A DNA stretch of 32,782 bases from Microcaldota archaeon (GCA_023248035.1 JAHFFJ010000011.1:1-32782), one strand, 5' to 3'; numbered from the stretch's first letter, positions 1 to 9,008 are shown. Notes: generated by a model from the sequence alone, not told the origin. Numbers and translations are program-made.

Positions 1-63
1 TGCTCGGTTTTCTGCGGTTCTGGGCATTCAGAAATGATGGGTAAGCTTGTGGTAGAAGAATGA
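1..63 (+). CDS. C-terminal end of an unidentified protein (partial)
   Basis: Frame 1 is open from the first base to a TGA at 61-63 and encodes 20 residues ending in GSGHSEMMGKLVVEE. The 5' part lies outside the window. The composition looks protein-like, and the next gene starts after a fresh TATA-like element, which fits a gene end here. The family cannot be recognised from so few residues, and a chance open frame of this length is possible. Confidence 0.4.
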   Translation, partial: CSVFCGSGHSEMMGKLVVEE

Positions 64-115
64 GCAACGTATCCAAAACTACTATTTTTTATATTTTTAG
101 TGGTAATAGGTATTA

Positions 116-1006
116 ATGCTTGTTTCTAGAACTCGTGCTGACAGAAGCCTTGCTGGATGGCAGGGCTCAGCGGGCACTACCGCTGCAATTTTCACTCCCT
201 CATTAGCTCGCCAAGTTGAAATACAAGAAAAAAGACGAAGAGCAACCTTTGGTCCAAGACTTTCTAAAGAAGGGGTGAGTGTTGTTTCCAGGGAATCCGA
301 AACATATTTTTTCGATTGTATTATATCTGAACCAAAACGGTATATTTTTTCACTATATGCCAATCACTATACTTTTTTGGAACTAACTTCCAGAGGACCG
401 ATACTTTTCTCTCAAAATCTAAATAGTGTCGAACCAACAAATCTTCCATCCTACTTCGCCTTGCCTCTTTCCTGTTCTAATGAAAAAGAGGAGCTGGGGT
501 TTGTTCGTTGTGTAGCTGCCAATTCGAAATTATCCACTTTTTATCTTGTAACTGTGGGTGATAAGTGGTCTGCTGGTTACTATTCCAACTGGGTTAATGT
601 TCAGAAAAATTTCAAACCAGAAACATCACTCGCAAGGAGTTTTATTATTGCAACTTCTGATGCTGACTTCCTCCAAAATTTAACCAGACTAAAAGAAGGA
701 GGGATTCGAATATCTTTCTACTATCCAGACTGGAATCGTAATGCGTTGATTTTGAAAGAGGAAAACAACGATATTCTTGGCTTCAAATTTACTATTGCTG
801 ATATTGGCTCTCAAAAAATTATAATCTCAACAATAACTATTGCTAATGCCAATCCAACGTGTTATCGGGTCAGAATTTTCATGGGAGATGCAATTGTCTA
901 CTGTGAAGATTACAAAATCCGTCATGAAGTTGATGCTGCCCACCAAAGACTAGTTTCCGGAATAAAAGATGGCGGGATGCAATTTCTTGATAGTTTAATG
1001 CTCTGA
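116..1006 (+). CDS. Hypothetical protein, 296 aa
   Basis: I do not recognise this protein. It has no signal peptide, membrane segment or catalytic motif that I can identify. The first 55 residues are basic and low in hydrophobics; the rest alternates short hydrophobic stretches like a beta-rich globular domain. Around residues 200-250 a strand-rich stretch (ALILKEENNDILGFKF, then KIIISTITIANAN) loosely resembles the C-terminal part of the unknown family at 26627 and 30756; this is a weak impression only. The ATG at 116 lies about 25 nt downstream of a TATA-like run (TTTTTTATATTTT, 85-97) and no Shine-Dalgarno is seen, so a leaderless message is likely. The RNase P RNA gene follows on the same strand. 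Confidence 0.7.
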   Translation: MLVSRTRADRSLAGWQGSAGTTAAIFTPSLARQVEIQEKRRRATFGPRLSKEGVSVVSRESETYFFDCIISEPKRYIFSLYANHYTFLELTSRGPILFSQNLNSVEPTNLPSYFALPLSCSNEKEELGFVRCVAANSKLSTFYLVTVGDKWSAGYYSNWVNVQKNFKPETSLARSFIIATSDADFLQNLTRLKEGGIRISFYYPDWNRNALILKEENNDILGFKFTIADIGSQKIIISTITIANANPTCYRVRIFMGDAIVYCEDYKIRHEVDAAHQRLVSGIKDGGMQFLDSLML

Positions 1007-1042
1007 ATAATCATTTAATGCCTAACTATCATATTATGTTTG

Positions 1043-1360
1043 AGTGAGGGGTGGGCAATTACGTTTTTTCATTAAATGAAAAAATGAGGAAGTTCTGCCC
1101 TCCATGAGGGGTATGTTCCTTTAAGGGGACGGATGCGGAACAGAAACGAAACTCTTTTGGGATGCCTAAAGAGTTTCATCAGAAAACTTTTTAGGTTGTA
1201 CGAAAGAGATGCAACGGTCGCATCTTACCTCAATGACGGAGCAAGGCCTTTTCGGCCGCTCCATAAAACTTGCAAGAGTTTTGTGGCCTTCTTAGTCGGG
1301 TAACTGGCTAGATTGAAGTCAAATATTGCTTAAAACAGAAGGCAGACTATGCCCCTCACT
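1043..1360 (+). ncRNA. rnpB: RNase P RNA
   Basis: This is the catalytic RNA of RNase P, which removes 5' leaders from pre-tRNAs. The ends pair as P1: AGTGAGGGG (1043-1051) with CCCCTCACT (1352-1360). The P4 pseudoknot helix is visible: TCTGCC (1094-1099), inside the conserved GAGGAAGTTCTGCC, pairs with GGCAGA (1341-1346), inside ACAGAAGGCAGACTAT. Other conserved blocks occur in order: GGAACAGAAACGAAAC (1137-1152) and CGGAGCAAGGCC (1237-1248), and CTAGATTGAAGTC leads into the final ACAGAA, as in the family consensus. The length of about 318 nt is typical. A short T-run (1364-1368) just after P1 may serve as terminator. It is convergent with SRP54. Confidence 0.95.
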
Positions 1361-1650
1361 TGAATTTTTACCCCGTACAAACTCCTGTCAAAAATTCAGT
1401 AAACATCATCCTGTTTACTAAGCCTTGCTCATGTCAGTGCGAGCCCACAGGCGAGCGTACTGACAGTTTCATCAAACTTCGTCCTTATTGAAACCGGTCA
1501 AAAATTTAGTAAACACCATCCCCCGAATAAGTTTCATAAAACTGTTTAATCAGAATTCGTTGAGTTAAAGAGAATACGAAAATTATTTTAGGAAAAGGTT
1601 GAACCAAAACTGATTTGCTAATTTTTGCTTTCGGGAAAAATGGCATAATT
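1361..1650. other. Gene-free stretch with hairpins and a 25-nt direct repeat
   Basis: No credible gene is seen between the RNase P RNA and the SRP54 stop. The stretch holds a near-identical repeat at 1387-1411 and 1497-1521 (23 of 25 positions equal), an 8-bp hairpin AGTAAACA/TGTTTACT (1398-1405 with 1412-1419) and a 10-bp hairpin (1432-1441 with 1456-1465, one G-T pair). It could be 3' processing or termination sequence, or a small RNA gene. No tRNA, C/D-box or H/ACA layout could be fitted. Confidence 0.55.
1387..1521. repeat. Imperfect 25-nt direct repeat, two copies 110 nt apart
   Basis: Copy 1 (1387-1411) and copy 2 (1497-1521) share GTCAAAAATT.AGTAAACA.CATCC with two C/T differences. 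The first copy is followed directly by TGTTTACT, giving a hairpin; the second lacks that close partner. Origin unknown. Confidence 0.7.
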
Positions 1651-2994
1651 TTATCCCACCAGTTTCATATCTCCGCTCATTCCTGGCAGTCCGCCTGCCC
1701 CTCCTTTCATCATCTTTTCCATTTTCTTTCTAAAGCCACGATTCTTCTTGAACATCCCCATCATTTTTTCCATTTTCTCAAACTGCTCCAAAAATTCCTT
1801 TACCTCTTTCTCAGTGCAACCAGAACCCCGGGCAATACGCGTGATACGTGATTGATTATTTTTCAAAATACTCGCTTCTTTCTTCTCCTGCTTTGTCATG
1901 GAGTTTATCATACATTCGAATTTCTTTAGTTTCTCCTCGCTTTGCTGTACCATCTCTTTTGGTACATCGGCTGCTCCAAGCATGGATAGTACATTGCCTA
2001 ACGGGCCAAGTTTTTTTGCAGCTTTAAGTTGTTCATAGAAAGCCTCTATTGTAAGTTCATCGCTTTCATTTACCTTAAGGTCGGTTTCCTTTGAAATCTC
2101 CTTTATCTTTTCCATAAGTCCTGCAATATCAGGTACTCCAAGAAGCCGGCCTACGAACTTTTCAGAATTATATACCTCAAAATCTGCAGGTTTTTCACCC
2201 AAACCGACAAAGGCTATTTTTGTCCCAGAAGCTGCTACTGCACTTAAGGCTCCACCCCCCTTTCCAGAACCATCCATTTTCGTTACTATTACACCTGAAA
2301 GCGGTACTGCACTTGAAAATTCAGTAGCCTGTTTCCCAGCAATCTGTCCAATATCTGCACTTATAACAAGATAATTTTCTTCTGGTTTAAGCACATTGGC
2401 AATTCCTCTAAGCTCTTCTACCAATTCCCCGTCAAAGGCATTTCTCCCAGCAGAGTCAACTATGATAATTTCCTCTTTTGCTTTCGTAAGTGCATTTTCA
2501 ACGATCTTTTTGGCACTCTTCTCTCCCTGTATTGTGTAAAAAGCTGCACCAACTGTTTTTGCAAGCTGCTCAAGCTGTTCCTTTGCCGCAGGCCTATCAG
2601 TATCGGCAGCAACAAGACCCACACTAAGTCCGCGTGTTTTGTAGAAATGCGCAAGTTTACTACATGTTGTGGTTTTTCCCGAACCGTAAAGCCCACAAAT
2701 AAGTATCTTATGTCGTTCGAGTTTGGGGCTGTAGCTGCCACCCATAAGGGTTACCAGTTCTTCATAAACTATTTTGGTAACATGTTCACGAAGTGAAAGC
2801 GCTTCCATTTTTTCGGATTTTAATGAACGCTCTTCGATTTTTTTGGAAAGTTGTAGGACTAGTTTCACATTTACATCAGAAGCAATAAGCACACGCTGGA
2901 GATCTTTTATGAGGGCTTTTACATCGTCAGCATCCACATAAGGTTTGCCGGTGAGCTTGGCTAGCGCTTCTCTAAGTTTTTTGCCTAAATCCAT
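1651..2994 (-). CDS. srp54: Signal recognition particle 54 kDa protein (SRP54)
   Basis: This is the GTPase subunit of the signal recognition particle, which binds signal sequences and SRP RNA and targets ribosomes to the SRP receptor at the membrane. The 447-residue length is normal for an archaeal SRP54. The N domain (about 1-85) precedes the G domain: G1 GLYGSGKTT (101-109), DTDRPAA (131-137), G3 DSAGR (180-184), G4 TKMD (238-241) and the closing-loop motif GLGEKPADFEVYN (264-276). The M domain (about 310-447) carries the RNA-binding SRITRIARGSG (382-392) and a Met-rich tail. Two positions differ from the usual family form: Tyr where G1 normally has Gln, and Ser where G3 normally has Thr (DTAGR). 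The ATG lies 36 nt after the stop of the ClpX-like ATPase on the same strand, so co-transcription is possible. No clear Shine-Dalgarno is seen. Confidence 0.96.
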   Translation of the reverse strand: MDLGKKLREALAKLTGKPYVDADDVKALIKDLQRVLIASDVNVKLVLQLSKKIEERSLKSEKMEALSLREHVTKIVYEELVTLMGGSYSPKLERHKILICGLYGSGKTTTCSKLAHFYKTRGLSVGLVAADTDRPAAKEQLEQLAKTVGAAFYTIQGEKSAKKIVENALTKAKEEIIIVDSAGRNAFDGELVEELRGIANVLKPEENYLVISADIGQIAGKQATEFSSAVPLSGVIVTKMDGSGKGGGALSAVAASGTKIAFVGLGEKPADFEVYNSEKFVGRLLGVPDIAGLMEKIKEISKETDLKVNESDELTIEAFYEQLKAAKKLGPLGNVLSMLGAADVPKEMVQQSEEKLKKFECMINSMTKQEKKEASILKNNQSRITRIARGSGCTEKEVKEFLEQFEKMEKMMGMFKKNRGFRKKMEKMMKGGAGGLPGMSGDMKLVG

Positions 2995-3030
2995 AATTAT
3001 ATCATGGTATTGAAGGTTTTTATTCCAGCT

Positions 3031-4386
3031 TTATCTGCTAAAACCAATAGCCCGCTGTGAACTATTTCTAGTTCGGATTGCTTCAGGCCCGATCCTCATT
3101 GGAATTCTTTTGCCATTAATTAAACTATGAGTTCCAAAAATACCTCCCATGGCTGCAGTTGTTGTCATATCCTTCACTGCTGTAACAAGGCTACGTGCTC
3201 CTGTTTTACTTTTGACTGCTGCTCTTGCAAGTGCTTCAATTGTTTCCGGTTCAAATTTCACATCTATGCCCAAGGCAGAAAGTCTCTCTATCTCAAGTTT
3301 AATGTGCGGATGAGGGGTCGTTATAATTCTGACATAATCTTCAAACACCAATGGTCGTAAAACTATTGGTACTCCCACCCTGCCTATAAGTTCATCAATA
3401 AAACCCGCTTTTCTTAAAGAATCCTCTCCAATATAGTCATCGTATTTCAAATAGGAGAAAGCCCCACTTAATACGATGAGTGCATTTAGTTCTATTTTTT
3501 CTCTACTAGAAGTTGACCTCACCGCTCCATTTCCTTCCAGAAGAGCAAGTAGTTCATTTTGAAGTCTTGAAGATAATTCTGCACCATCTGCATTCAATTT
3601 ATCAAATTCATCAAGCTGGAGTACCAACCTTTCAGGACCACGCCTTGTTCCTAGTCTAGAGAGTTCTTGAAATAAAACGTCGTTTAAATTACTTCCTTTA
3701 TAAGCAGTGGGACTTACACTAGGCATAGCAATTCTAATAAAAGGTATTTCCATAAATTTAGCAAGAGTTCTAAGTGAGAGGGTTTTGCCACAACCACTAG
3801 GTCCAAATACCATCATGGTGTCGGAATACCCATCGTTTTTGTGGCCTATCATACGGATAAACATTCTTTGTAATGCCTCTGTCTGTCCAAATACTAATTC
3901 TTCTGCTTTACCAACTATTCTACTTGCATGTTCGCGTCTATCAACTACAGAAACTTCTCGTGGGCTTGCAATTGACTTTTCTAGTGCAGTCATGGGTATT
4001 CTTCCATTGATAAATCTCCTTGCAGTTTCAGCTATACCATAGCCTTTCAACCAATTCCAAAAAATTCCCGTTGATCTAATCACACCAATTATACTATCTT
4101 TTCGTGCATATCCTTCCTCGCAAAGGCCTGGATTTTCTGTTCGTAGAAATCCAAGTAGCTTTATCGCTCTTAACACCTTTTTCTTTTCCCGTTCTTCAAG
4201 TTCATTTGAATATATAACAAACCTTTCTCTTTCCGTTACCCTAACTTCTCCTTTCTGTATGACTATTTTTCCGCGAGTTTTGGGTTCATTTACTACTTCC
4301 CACTCTATATATTTTGCACGTTCCCCTGCACTAAAAGCCTCCCTTATCATAAAAGCAGTAACTGTTGAAACAGTAGTTGAGGACAT
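3031..4386 (-). CDS. ClpX-like AAA+ ATPase
   Basis: A 451-residue AAA+ ATPase whose module is closest to ClpX/HslU. Visible are Walker A GPSGCGKT (195-202), Walker B LVLQLDEFDK (254-263), SGAFSYL (307-313, like the ClpX GGAFAGL), the arginine-finger segment GFIDELIGRV (328-337, like ClpX GLIPEFIGRL) and sensor 2 KTGARSL (394-400). The first 165 or so residues are not the ClpX zinc-binding domain, since no Cys cluster is present, and I do not recognise them. ClpX unfolds proteins for ClpP; no ClpP-like gene is in the window, so this protein may act alone or with another protease. The ATG sits about 20-25 nt behind a TATA-like GTTATAAAC (minus strand, near 4400-4410), which suggests a leaderless message. 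SRP54 follows on the same strand. Confidence 0.85.
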   Translation of the reverse strand: MSSTTVSTVTAFMIREAFSAGERAKYIEWEVVNEPKTRGKIVIQKGEVRVTERERFVIYSNELEEREKKKVLRAIKLLGFLRTENPGLCEEGYARKDSIIGVIRSTGIFWNWLKGYGIAETARRFINGRIPMTALEKSIASPREVSVVDRREHASRIVGKAEELVFGQTEALQRMFIRMIGHKNDGYSDTMMVFGPSGCGKTLSLRTLAKFMEIPFIRIAMPSVSPTAYKGSNLNDVLFQELSRLGTRRGPERLVLQLDEFDKLNADGAELSSRLQNELLALLEGNGAVRSTSSREKIELNALIVLSGAFSYLKYDDYIGEDSLRKAGFIDELIGRVGVPIVLRPLVFEDYVRIITTPHPHIKLEIERLSALGIDVKFEPETIEALARAAVKSKTGARSLVTAVKDMTTTAAMGGIFGTHSLINGKRIPMRIGPEAIRTRNSSQRAIGFSR

Positions 4387-4483
4387 ATAGATATATCGTT
4401 TATAACAGTTTAAATTAGTTGTGGCACCATTCCTATTCTGTTTTTATGCTATTTAGCAATCTAACCACCACCACGCTACTTTT

Positions 4484-4568
4484 TTAAACATTTTTATAGA
4501 ATAGATATACTAGAAGTTTAGCTTATTTTAGAATTAAGATCAATCTGATTACTATTTGAGGTGGAATT
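4484..4568 (+). promoter_or_regulatory. Thermosome promoter and ribosome-binding site
   Basis: A T/A-rich TATA-like segment TTTTTAAACATTTTTATAGA (4481-4500) precedes the chaperonin gene, and GAGGTG (4559-4564) lies about 4 nt before the ATG at 4569. Unlike many genes here, this one has a leader and a strong Shine-Dalgarno, fitting a highly expressed protein. No heat-shock operator can be named with confidence. Confidence 0.6.
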
Positions 4569-6218
4569 ATGACAAAGCAAGTAAATGGAGACCAAGTTTA
4601 TGTGATGCCGGAAGGTTCACAACGGGTATTAGGACGAGATGCAATGCGTGTTAATATAGCAATTGGCTATGCTGTAGCTAATATAGTGAAGACCACACTC
4701 GGTCCAAAAGGTATGGACAAGATGCTGGTTTCTGATTTGGGCGACATAGTCATTACAAACGATGGTGCAACAATTCTCGAAGAAATGAACGTTGATCATC
4801 CTGCAGCCAAGCTCATGGTGGAAATAGCAAAAACCCAGGATAAGGAAGTTGGTGATGGGACTACGACATCGGTTGTTATCGCAGGTAACCTTCTTAGGAG
4901 AGCGGGTGAATTAATCGACCAGAGCATACACCCAACTGTTATAATAAAAGGTTATGAGCTTGCAGCAAGAAAATCTGAGGAAGTTCTTGCGAAGATTTCT
5001 GAACCTGTTACCATAGCTGACAAGGAAATTCTTACAAGAATTGCATCAGTTGCAATGGGTTCAAAAGGAATCGGAAGCGATGATGAAAAGAAGAAAATCG
5101 CCCAGATAGTTGCCGATGCAGTCATGCAGGTTTCAACTACCCAAAACGGAAAGCAGAAAGTTGACCTTGACCTTATAAAAATAGAAAAGAAGGCTGGTGG
5201 AGAAGTTATGGACACCGAACTTATCCGCGGTGTTGTTGTGGATAAGGAAATTGTACACTCAAACATGCCAAAATCAGTAAAAGATGCAAAGATTTTGCTT
5301 TTGGATGCTGCATTGGAAATTGAAAAAACAGAAACCGATGCAAAAATCGAGATTACTTCTCCTGATAAGATGGAAGCATTCCTTCACCAGGAAGAGAAGA
5401 TGATGAGGGACATGGTGGACAAAATAGCTGCTACAAAAGCAAATGTTGTATTCTGCCAGAAAGGAATAGATGATCTTGTCCAGCACTTCTTAGCAAAGAA
5501 ACAGATCGTTGCAGTTCGCAGAGTGAAGAAGAGCGATATGGAAAAACTTGCTCGTGCAACTGGTGCTTGCGTAGCATCAAGTCTCGAAGACCTAAAAGAA
5601 TCTGACCTTGGTCATGCTGGTATGGTTGAAGAGCGCAAAGTCGGCGGTGAAGCCATGGTCTTTGTAGAAAAATGCAAGGATCCAAAATCAGTTACCCTTT
5701 TCGTACGTGGCGGAACTGATCATGTCGTAAGTGAAGTTGAACGTGCAGTAGTAGATGCACGTGGTGCAGTTGCAAGTGCACTCCAAGATGGTCGTTATGT
5801 CATCGGTGGAGGAAGTGTGGAGATGGAAATCAGCCGCGAACTTCATGCATATGCAGTCCAGATCGGTGGACGTGAGCAGCTTGCAATACAAGGTTTTGCA
5901 GAAGCACTCGAATCCATTCCAAGAGCACTTGCTGAAAATGCAGGTATGGATGTTATCGATACTTTGGTTTCTTTGCGCAACAAGCACAAAGAAGCAGGTG
6001 GAAAAACCGTTGGCGTTGATGTCATGGCCGGAAAGGTCGGGGATCTGAAAGCTTCCGGTATTTATGAACCTGCCAAAGTCAAGAAACAAGCGATTTCATC
6101 CGCAACAGAAACCGCAAGACTCATCCTAAGGATCGATGACATTATCAGTTCCAAGGGAGGTTCGCGTGGTGGAGGCGGAATGCCTCCTGGCGGAATGGAT
6201 ATGGGCGGTATGGATTAG
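4569..6218 (+). CDS. ths: Thermosome subunit (group II chaperonin)
   Basis: This ATP-driven ring chaperonin folds cytosolic proteins in archaea. At 549 residues it has the usual length. Motifs in order are [11 protein letters not shown] (43-53), NDGATIL (64-70), GDGTTTSVV (95-103), the apical domain in the middle, and [11 protein letters not shown] near residue 415. The family's catalytic Asp is kept in the [11 protein letters not shown] segment. The C-terminus is the typical Gly-Met tail ending in GGMDMGGMD. The start is fixed by GAGGTG just upstream. Only one thermosome subunit is in the window; whether paralogues exist elsewhere cannot be judged. A T-rich stretch follows the stop. Confidence 0.98.
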   Translation: MTKQVNGDQVYVMPEGSQRVLGRDAMRVNIAIGYAVANIVKTTLGPKGMDKMLVSDLGDIVITNDGATILEEMNVDHPAAKLMVEIAKTQDKEVGDGTTTSVVIAGNLLRRAGELIDQSIHPTVIIKGYELAARKSEEVLAKISEPVTIADKEILTRIASVAMGSKGIGSDDEKKKIAQIVADAVMQVSTTQNGKQKVDLDLIKIEKKAGGEVMDTELIRGVVVDKEIVHSNMPKSVKDAKILLLDAALEIEKTETDAKIEITSPDKMEAFLHQEEKMMRDMVDKIAATKANVVFCQKGIDDLVQHFLAKKQIVAVRRVKKSDMEKLARATGACVASSLEDLKESDLGHAGMVEERKVGGEAMVFVEKCKDPKSVTLFVRGGTDHVVSEVERAVVDARGAVASALQDGRYVIGGGSVEMEISRELHAYAVQIGGREQLAIQGFAEALESIPRALAENAGMDVIDTLVSLRNKHKEAGGKTVGVDVMAGKVGDLKASGIYEPAKVKKQAISSATETARLILRIDDIISSKGGSRGGGGMPPGGMDMGGMD

Positions 6219-6243
6219 TCTTTTTTATTTTTCTATTTTAACT
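6219..6243 (+). terminator. Oligo-T transcription terminator of the thermosome gene
   Basis: Directly after the TAG stop the plus strand reads TCTTTTTTATTTTTCTATTT, a run of T tracts as used by archaeal RNA polymerase for termination. It lies between two convergent genes. No stem-loop is needed or seen. Confidence 0.55.
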
Positions 6244-6252
6244 TATTTCATA

Positions 6253-7179
6253 TTATCCAGGTATCCTTGCAATATCACAAGCCATCTCAACTACGCTTTG
6301 ATATCTCTCAGAGGGTTTTTTTGCAAGAGCTTTTAAGACCAGGTCGTCCACTGCATCCTTTACTGATTTTTCAGCAGCTAGTCTCATTTTTGTACTTGGT
6401 GCTTTGGGTTTGGATCTAATATGCAATTCTATAAGTTTCCTGGTGCCATCAACATCTTCAGCGATAAACGGTGCACTACCCGTAAAAAGTTCATATGCCA
6501 AAATTCCACATGCGTATATGTCTACACGATGATCATACCCCTTCTCCAAGTATATCTCCGGTGCCATATATACTGGGGTTCCAACTCTTCCATAATCCAT
6601 ATACCTCTCATCATTTCCTATTGTTACTCTACCATTACAACCGTGTATCCTCGATAGTCCAAAATCGCAGAGCTTTACTACAGGCAAACCACTATCCGCC
6701 TCCCCATTAAGTACATTTTCGAGTTTTACATCTCTATGAACTACCCCATGACCATGGAGGAGTGAGAGAGCACTACAAATCTGGGAGAGGATTTCTCTAA
6801 TCTCCCCCAGTTTCATCGGTAATATATTCCTAGTTTTTAGAGTTCCTCCCGGGAGATATTGGAGCATTAAATATTTTCTCTGATCGGCATATCCAGAATC
6901 CAAAAATCTTACTATATTTGGATGTTTAAATCTACCATGCAAAAAAACCTCACGCTCAAAAAAAGCACGACTTCTCTCCCCATCTATAGGTATTTTTATT
7001 ACAACCTTCTTTTCATCTTTAGAGGCTAGATAAACTTCAGACATGCGGCTCCCACCTATTTTACGTTCAATACAATAACCATCAATAACACTACCTACAA
7101 AAGGATTAAACCGAATTCCGCTATGTCCACTATTACCTGTATTCCCAAGTCCACCTGGGCATGAATTTCTAGTAAGCAT
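6253..7179 (-). CDS. Hanks-type Ser/Thr protein kinase (soluble)
   Basis: A 308-residue protein kinase made almost only of the catalytic domain. Visible are the glycine-rich loop IGGSRMSEVY (41-50), in which the second and third glycines are not in the standard spacing, the VIKIP lysine (K62), a helix C Glu at E75 or E77, the catalytic loop HRDVKLEN (148-155), DFG (172-174), APE (206-208) and the YACGILAYELFTG helix F region (222-234). All catalytic residues are present, so it is probably active. There is no membrane segment or extra domain; a Gly/Asn-rich stretch of about 30 residues precedes the kinase fold. The promoter is shared with the divergent acylphosphatase; TATATA at 7203-7212 lies about 25-30 nt from the ATG, giving a likely leaderless message. 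Substrate unknown. Confidence 0.93.
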   Translation of the reverse strand: MLTRNSCPGGLGNTGNSGHSGIRFNPFVGSVIDGYCIERKIGGSRMSEVYLASKDEKKVVIKIPIDGERSRAFFEREVFLHGRFKHPNIVRFLDSGYADQRKYLMLQYLPGGTLKTRNILPMKLGEIREILSQICSALSLLHGHGVVHRDVKLENVLNGEADSGLPVVKLCDFGLSRIHGCNGRVTIGNDERYMDYGRVGTPVYMAPEIYLEKGYDHRVDIYACGILAYELFTGSAPFIAEDVDGTRKLIELHIRSKPKAPSTKMRLAAEKSVKDAVDDLVLKALAKKPSERYQSVVEMACDIARIPG

Positions 7180-7264
7180 GTTATATTTAGTGTTCTAAAG
7201 TCTTTATATATTTAAGCAATTTTTATTCCTTCAATTTTTTATTCCTTAGTTGTCAAATAATTTT
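7180..7264. promoter_or_regulatory. Divergent promoter region, kinase / acylphosphatase
   Basis: The palindromic CTTTATATATTTAAG (7201-7215) can act as TATA box in both directions. To the left it is at the right distance for a leaderless start of the kinase (7179). To the right it would place transcription near 7232, giving a short T-rich leader before the acylphosphatase. Confidence 0.5.
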
Positions 7265-7534
7265 ATGGATCGTATTCATGTTTTTGTTTTTGGGCATGTC
7301 CAGGGAGTTTTCTTCCGTGCAGGGGTTCAAAAGGAAGCAAAAAGACTGGGCGTAGTAGGTTGGGCAAGGAACCTCGAGGATGAGAGCGTAGAAATACTGG
7401 CAGAAGGTGAGTGCGAGGCACTTGAAGAACTTTTGATGTGGTGCTATCGTGGACCCAAAGATGCCAAAGTAAAAGAATTGGAATACAACTGGCTCGAAGC
7501 ACAAGGGGATATGGGAGAGTTTAGCGTGCTATAA
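7265..7534 (+). CDS. acyP: Acylphosphatase
   Basis: A small cytosolic enzyme that hydrolyses acyl phosphates such as carbamoyl or 1,3-bisphosphoglycerate phosphates. From the ATG at 7265 it has 89 residues, the usual size. The phosphate-binding loop HVQGVFFRAG (11-20) holds the catalytic Arg (R18), and GWARNLEDESVEI (32-44) holds the catalytic Asn (N36). A TTG at 7250 is in frame and would add five residues; the ATG is preferred because family members begin just before the first beta strand. No Shine-Dalgarno is apparent. Convergent with the aminopeptidase. Confidence 0.93.
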   Translation: MDRIHVFVFGHVQGVFFRAGVQKEAKRLGVVGWARNLEDESVEILAEGECEALEELLMWCYRGPKDAKVKELEYNWLEAQGDMGEFSVL

Positions 7535-7547
7535 TTTACTACTCTAA

Positions 7548-9008
7548 CTATCCTCCCGCTAATTTCTCTAAGGTTCTGGTCACTAGTCTAACCCCAATTC
7601 CCGTTGCTCCTTTTTCCAAATAAGGGTGTGCCCATTTTACAGTATCCACAGCTGCTATATCTAAATGAGCCCATTTGGTTTCGCCAGCAAACTCTTTCAA
7701 AAAAGCTGCTGCGGTTATTGAGCCTGCTTCTGGAAGTTCTGAGATGTTTTTAAGATCAGCAAAATCTGCTTTCATCATTTCCCCATATTCCGGCCATAAC
7801 GGGAGTCTCCACACCCGTTCGTGCACATTGTTCCCGGCATCTTGTAATGCCTGTGCAAGTTTATCATCAGTGGAAAACATACCAATCGCATGACGACCAA
7901 GGCTCACTACCATTGCGCCAGTAAGCGTTGCCATGTCTATCATGTATTCTGGTTTATGTTCTGCAGCATAACTTAGAGCATCAGCAAGAATCAACCTGCC
8001 TTCAGCATCAGTATTTAGAACCTCGATTGTCTTACCGTTGTAGGCTTTGATTATATCTCCTGGTCGCTGTGCCCCCCCTCCTGGCATGTTCTCCACCATG
8101 GGCATAAGACCAAGCAGCCTTATTGGAAGTTTAAGTTCTGCAACAGCCTTAAAGACGCCCAAAGTATTTATCGCACCTGTTTTATCATATTTCATCTCGT
8201 GCATATTTTGGGAGGGTTTTATACTTATTCCTCCAGTGTCAAAAGTAACTCCCTTTCCAACTACACAATAAAGCGGATAATTTTTCTTATCTCTATTGTA
8301 TTCGAGCTTTATGAGGTGGGGTTCATTAACACTTCCCTGGCAGACTGCCAATATTCCATTCATGCCCATTTTTTTGAGTTTGACTCGGTCAAAAACAGTG
8401 ATATGTAGTTTGTAATGGCGGGCAAGTTTCCGTGCCTCTTCTACTACCATGGCAGGTGTAGCTATGTTGGCTGGCTGCTCATCAAGGGTCCTCGAATAGT
8501 TCTGCGAAGTCGCATATTTTACTCCCCTCTCAATCGCCTGGGTTAAGTCATCTTCAGCTACTATCACAAATTTCTCTATTTCAAAAAGGTCTTCTTTTTT
8601 TGTCTTATAATGAGTAAAGCGGTAACTTGCAAGCATTGCACCTTCTGCTATTGCTTGCGTCTGGCATTCTAAATCATGTTTGGATACAAATCGGCTTTGC
8701 ATAAATAAAGTGACTTCTTTTTCTTTCAATCCAGTTGCGTATCTTACTATTGTTCCAGCCGCTCTTCTTAGGTGATCGATTATCATATCCTCTTTCTTAC
8801 CAAGACCAACAACCAAAAGGCGTTCAAAATTTGCTTTTCCTAATGTGTCTGTGGAATACGTTTGAAGTAATTTGCCTTCGAACCTCTCTTTCTTTACTCC
8901 ATTCAAAAAAGGTTTTATTTCAGCTGGTGGATCCTCTCCTTCAATTACAAAAACACAAAGTAGTCCTTTTATCTCTGAAATAGTTGATTTTTTTAATTCG
9001 ATTTTCAT
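7548..9008 (-). CDS. pepA: Leucyl aminopeptidase (M17 family)
   Basis: A cytosolic two-metal exopeptidase that removes N-terminal residues in peptide turnover. From the ATG at 9008 it has 486 residues, matching M17 enzymes. In the C-terminal catalytic domain the metal and catalytic residues are present: GKGVTFDTGG (K252, D257), MKYDKTGA (D275) and the signature NTDAEGRL (332-339; D334, E336, R338). The N-terminal third is the usual variable domain. A GTG at 9017 would add three residues, but the TATA-like CTTTTTTAATATAG (minus strand, 9025-9038) places transcription right at 9008, favouring a leaderless ATG. Convergent with the acylphosphatase. Confidence 0.96.
   Translation of the reverse strand: MKIELKKSTISEIKGLLCVFVIEGEDPPAEIKPFLNGVKKERFEGKLLQTYSTDTLGKANFERLLVVGLGKKEDMIIDHLRRAAGTIVRYATGLKEKEVTLFMQSRFVSKHDLECQTQAIAEGAMLASYRFTHYKTKKEDLFEIEKFVIVAEDDLTQAIERGVKYATSQNYSRTLDEQPANIATPAMVVEEARKLARHYKLHITVFDRVKLKKMGMNGILAVCQGSVNEPHLIKLEYNRDKKNYPLYCVVGKGVTFDTGGISIKPSQNMHEMKYDKTGAINTLGVFKAVAELKLPIRLLGLMPMVENMPGGGAQRPGDIIKAYNGKTIEVLNTDAEGRLILADALSYAAEHKPEYMIDMATLTGAMVVSLGRHAIGMFSTDDKLAQALQDAGNNVHERVWRLPLWPEYGEMMKADFADLKNISELPEAGSITAAAFLKEFAGETKWAHLDIAAVDTVKWAHPYLEKGATGIGVRLVTRTLEKLAGG

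Noticed and set aside
5688-6089. Antisense ORFs across the thermosome gene (also 4952-5266, 5274-5486, 5755-6048)
   Set aside because: They are shadows of a strongly conserved gene, are low-complexity or Cys/Phe-rich and have no ribosome site.
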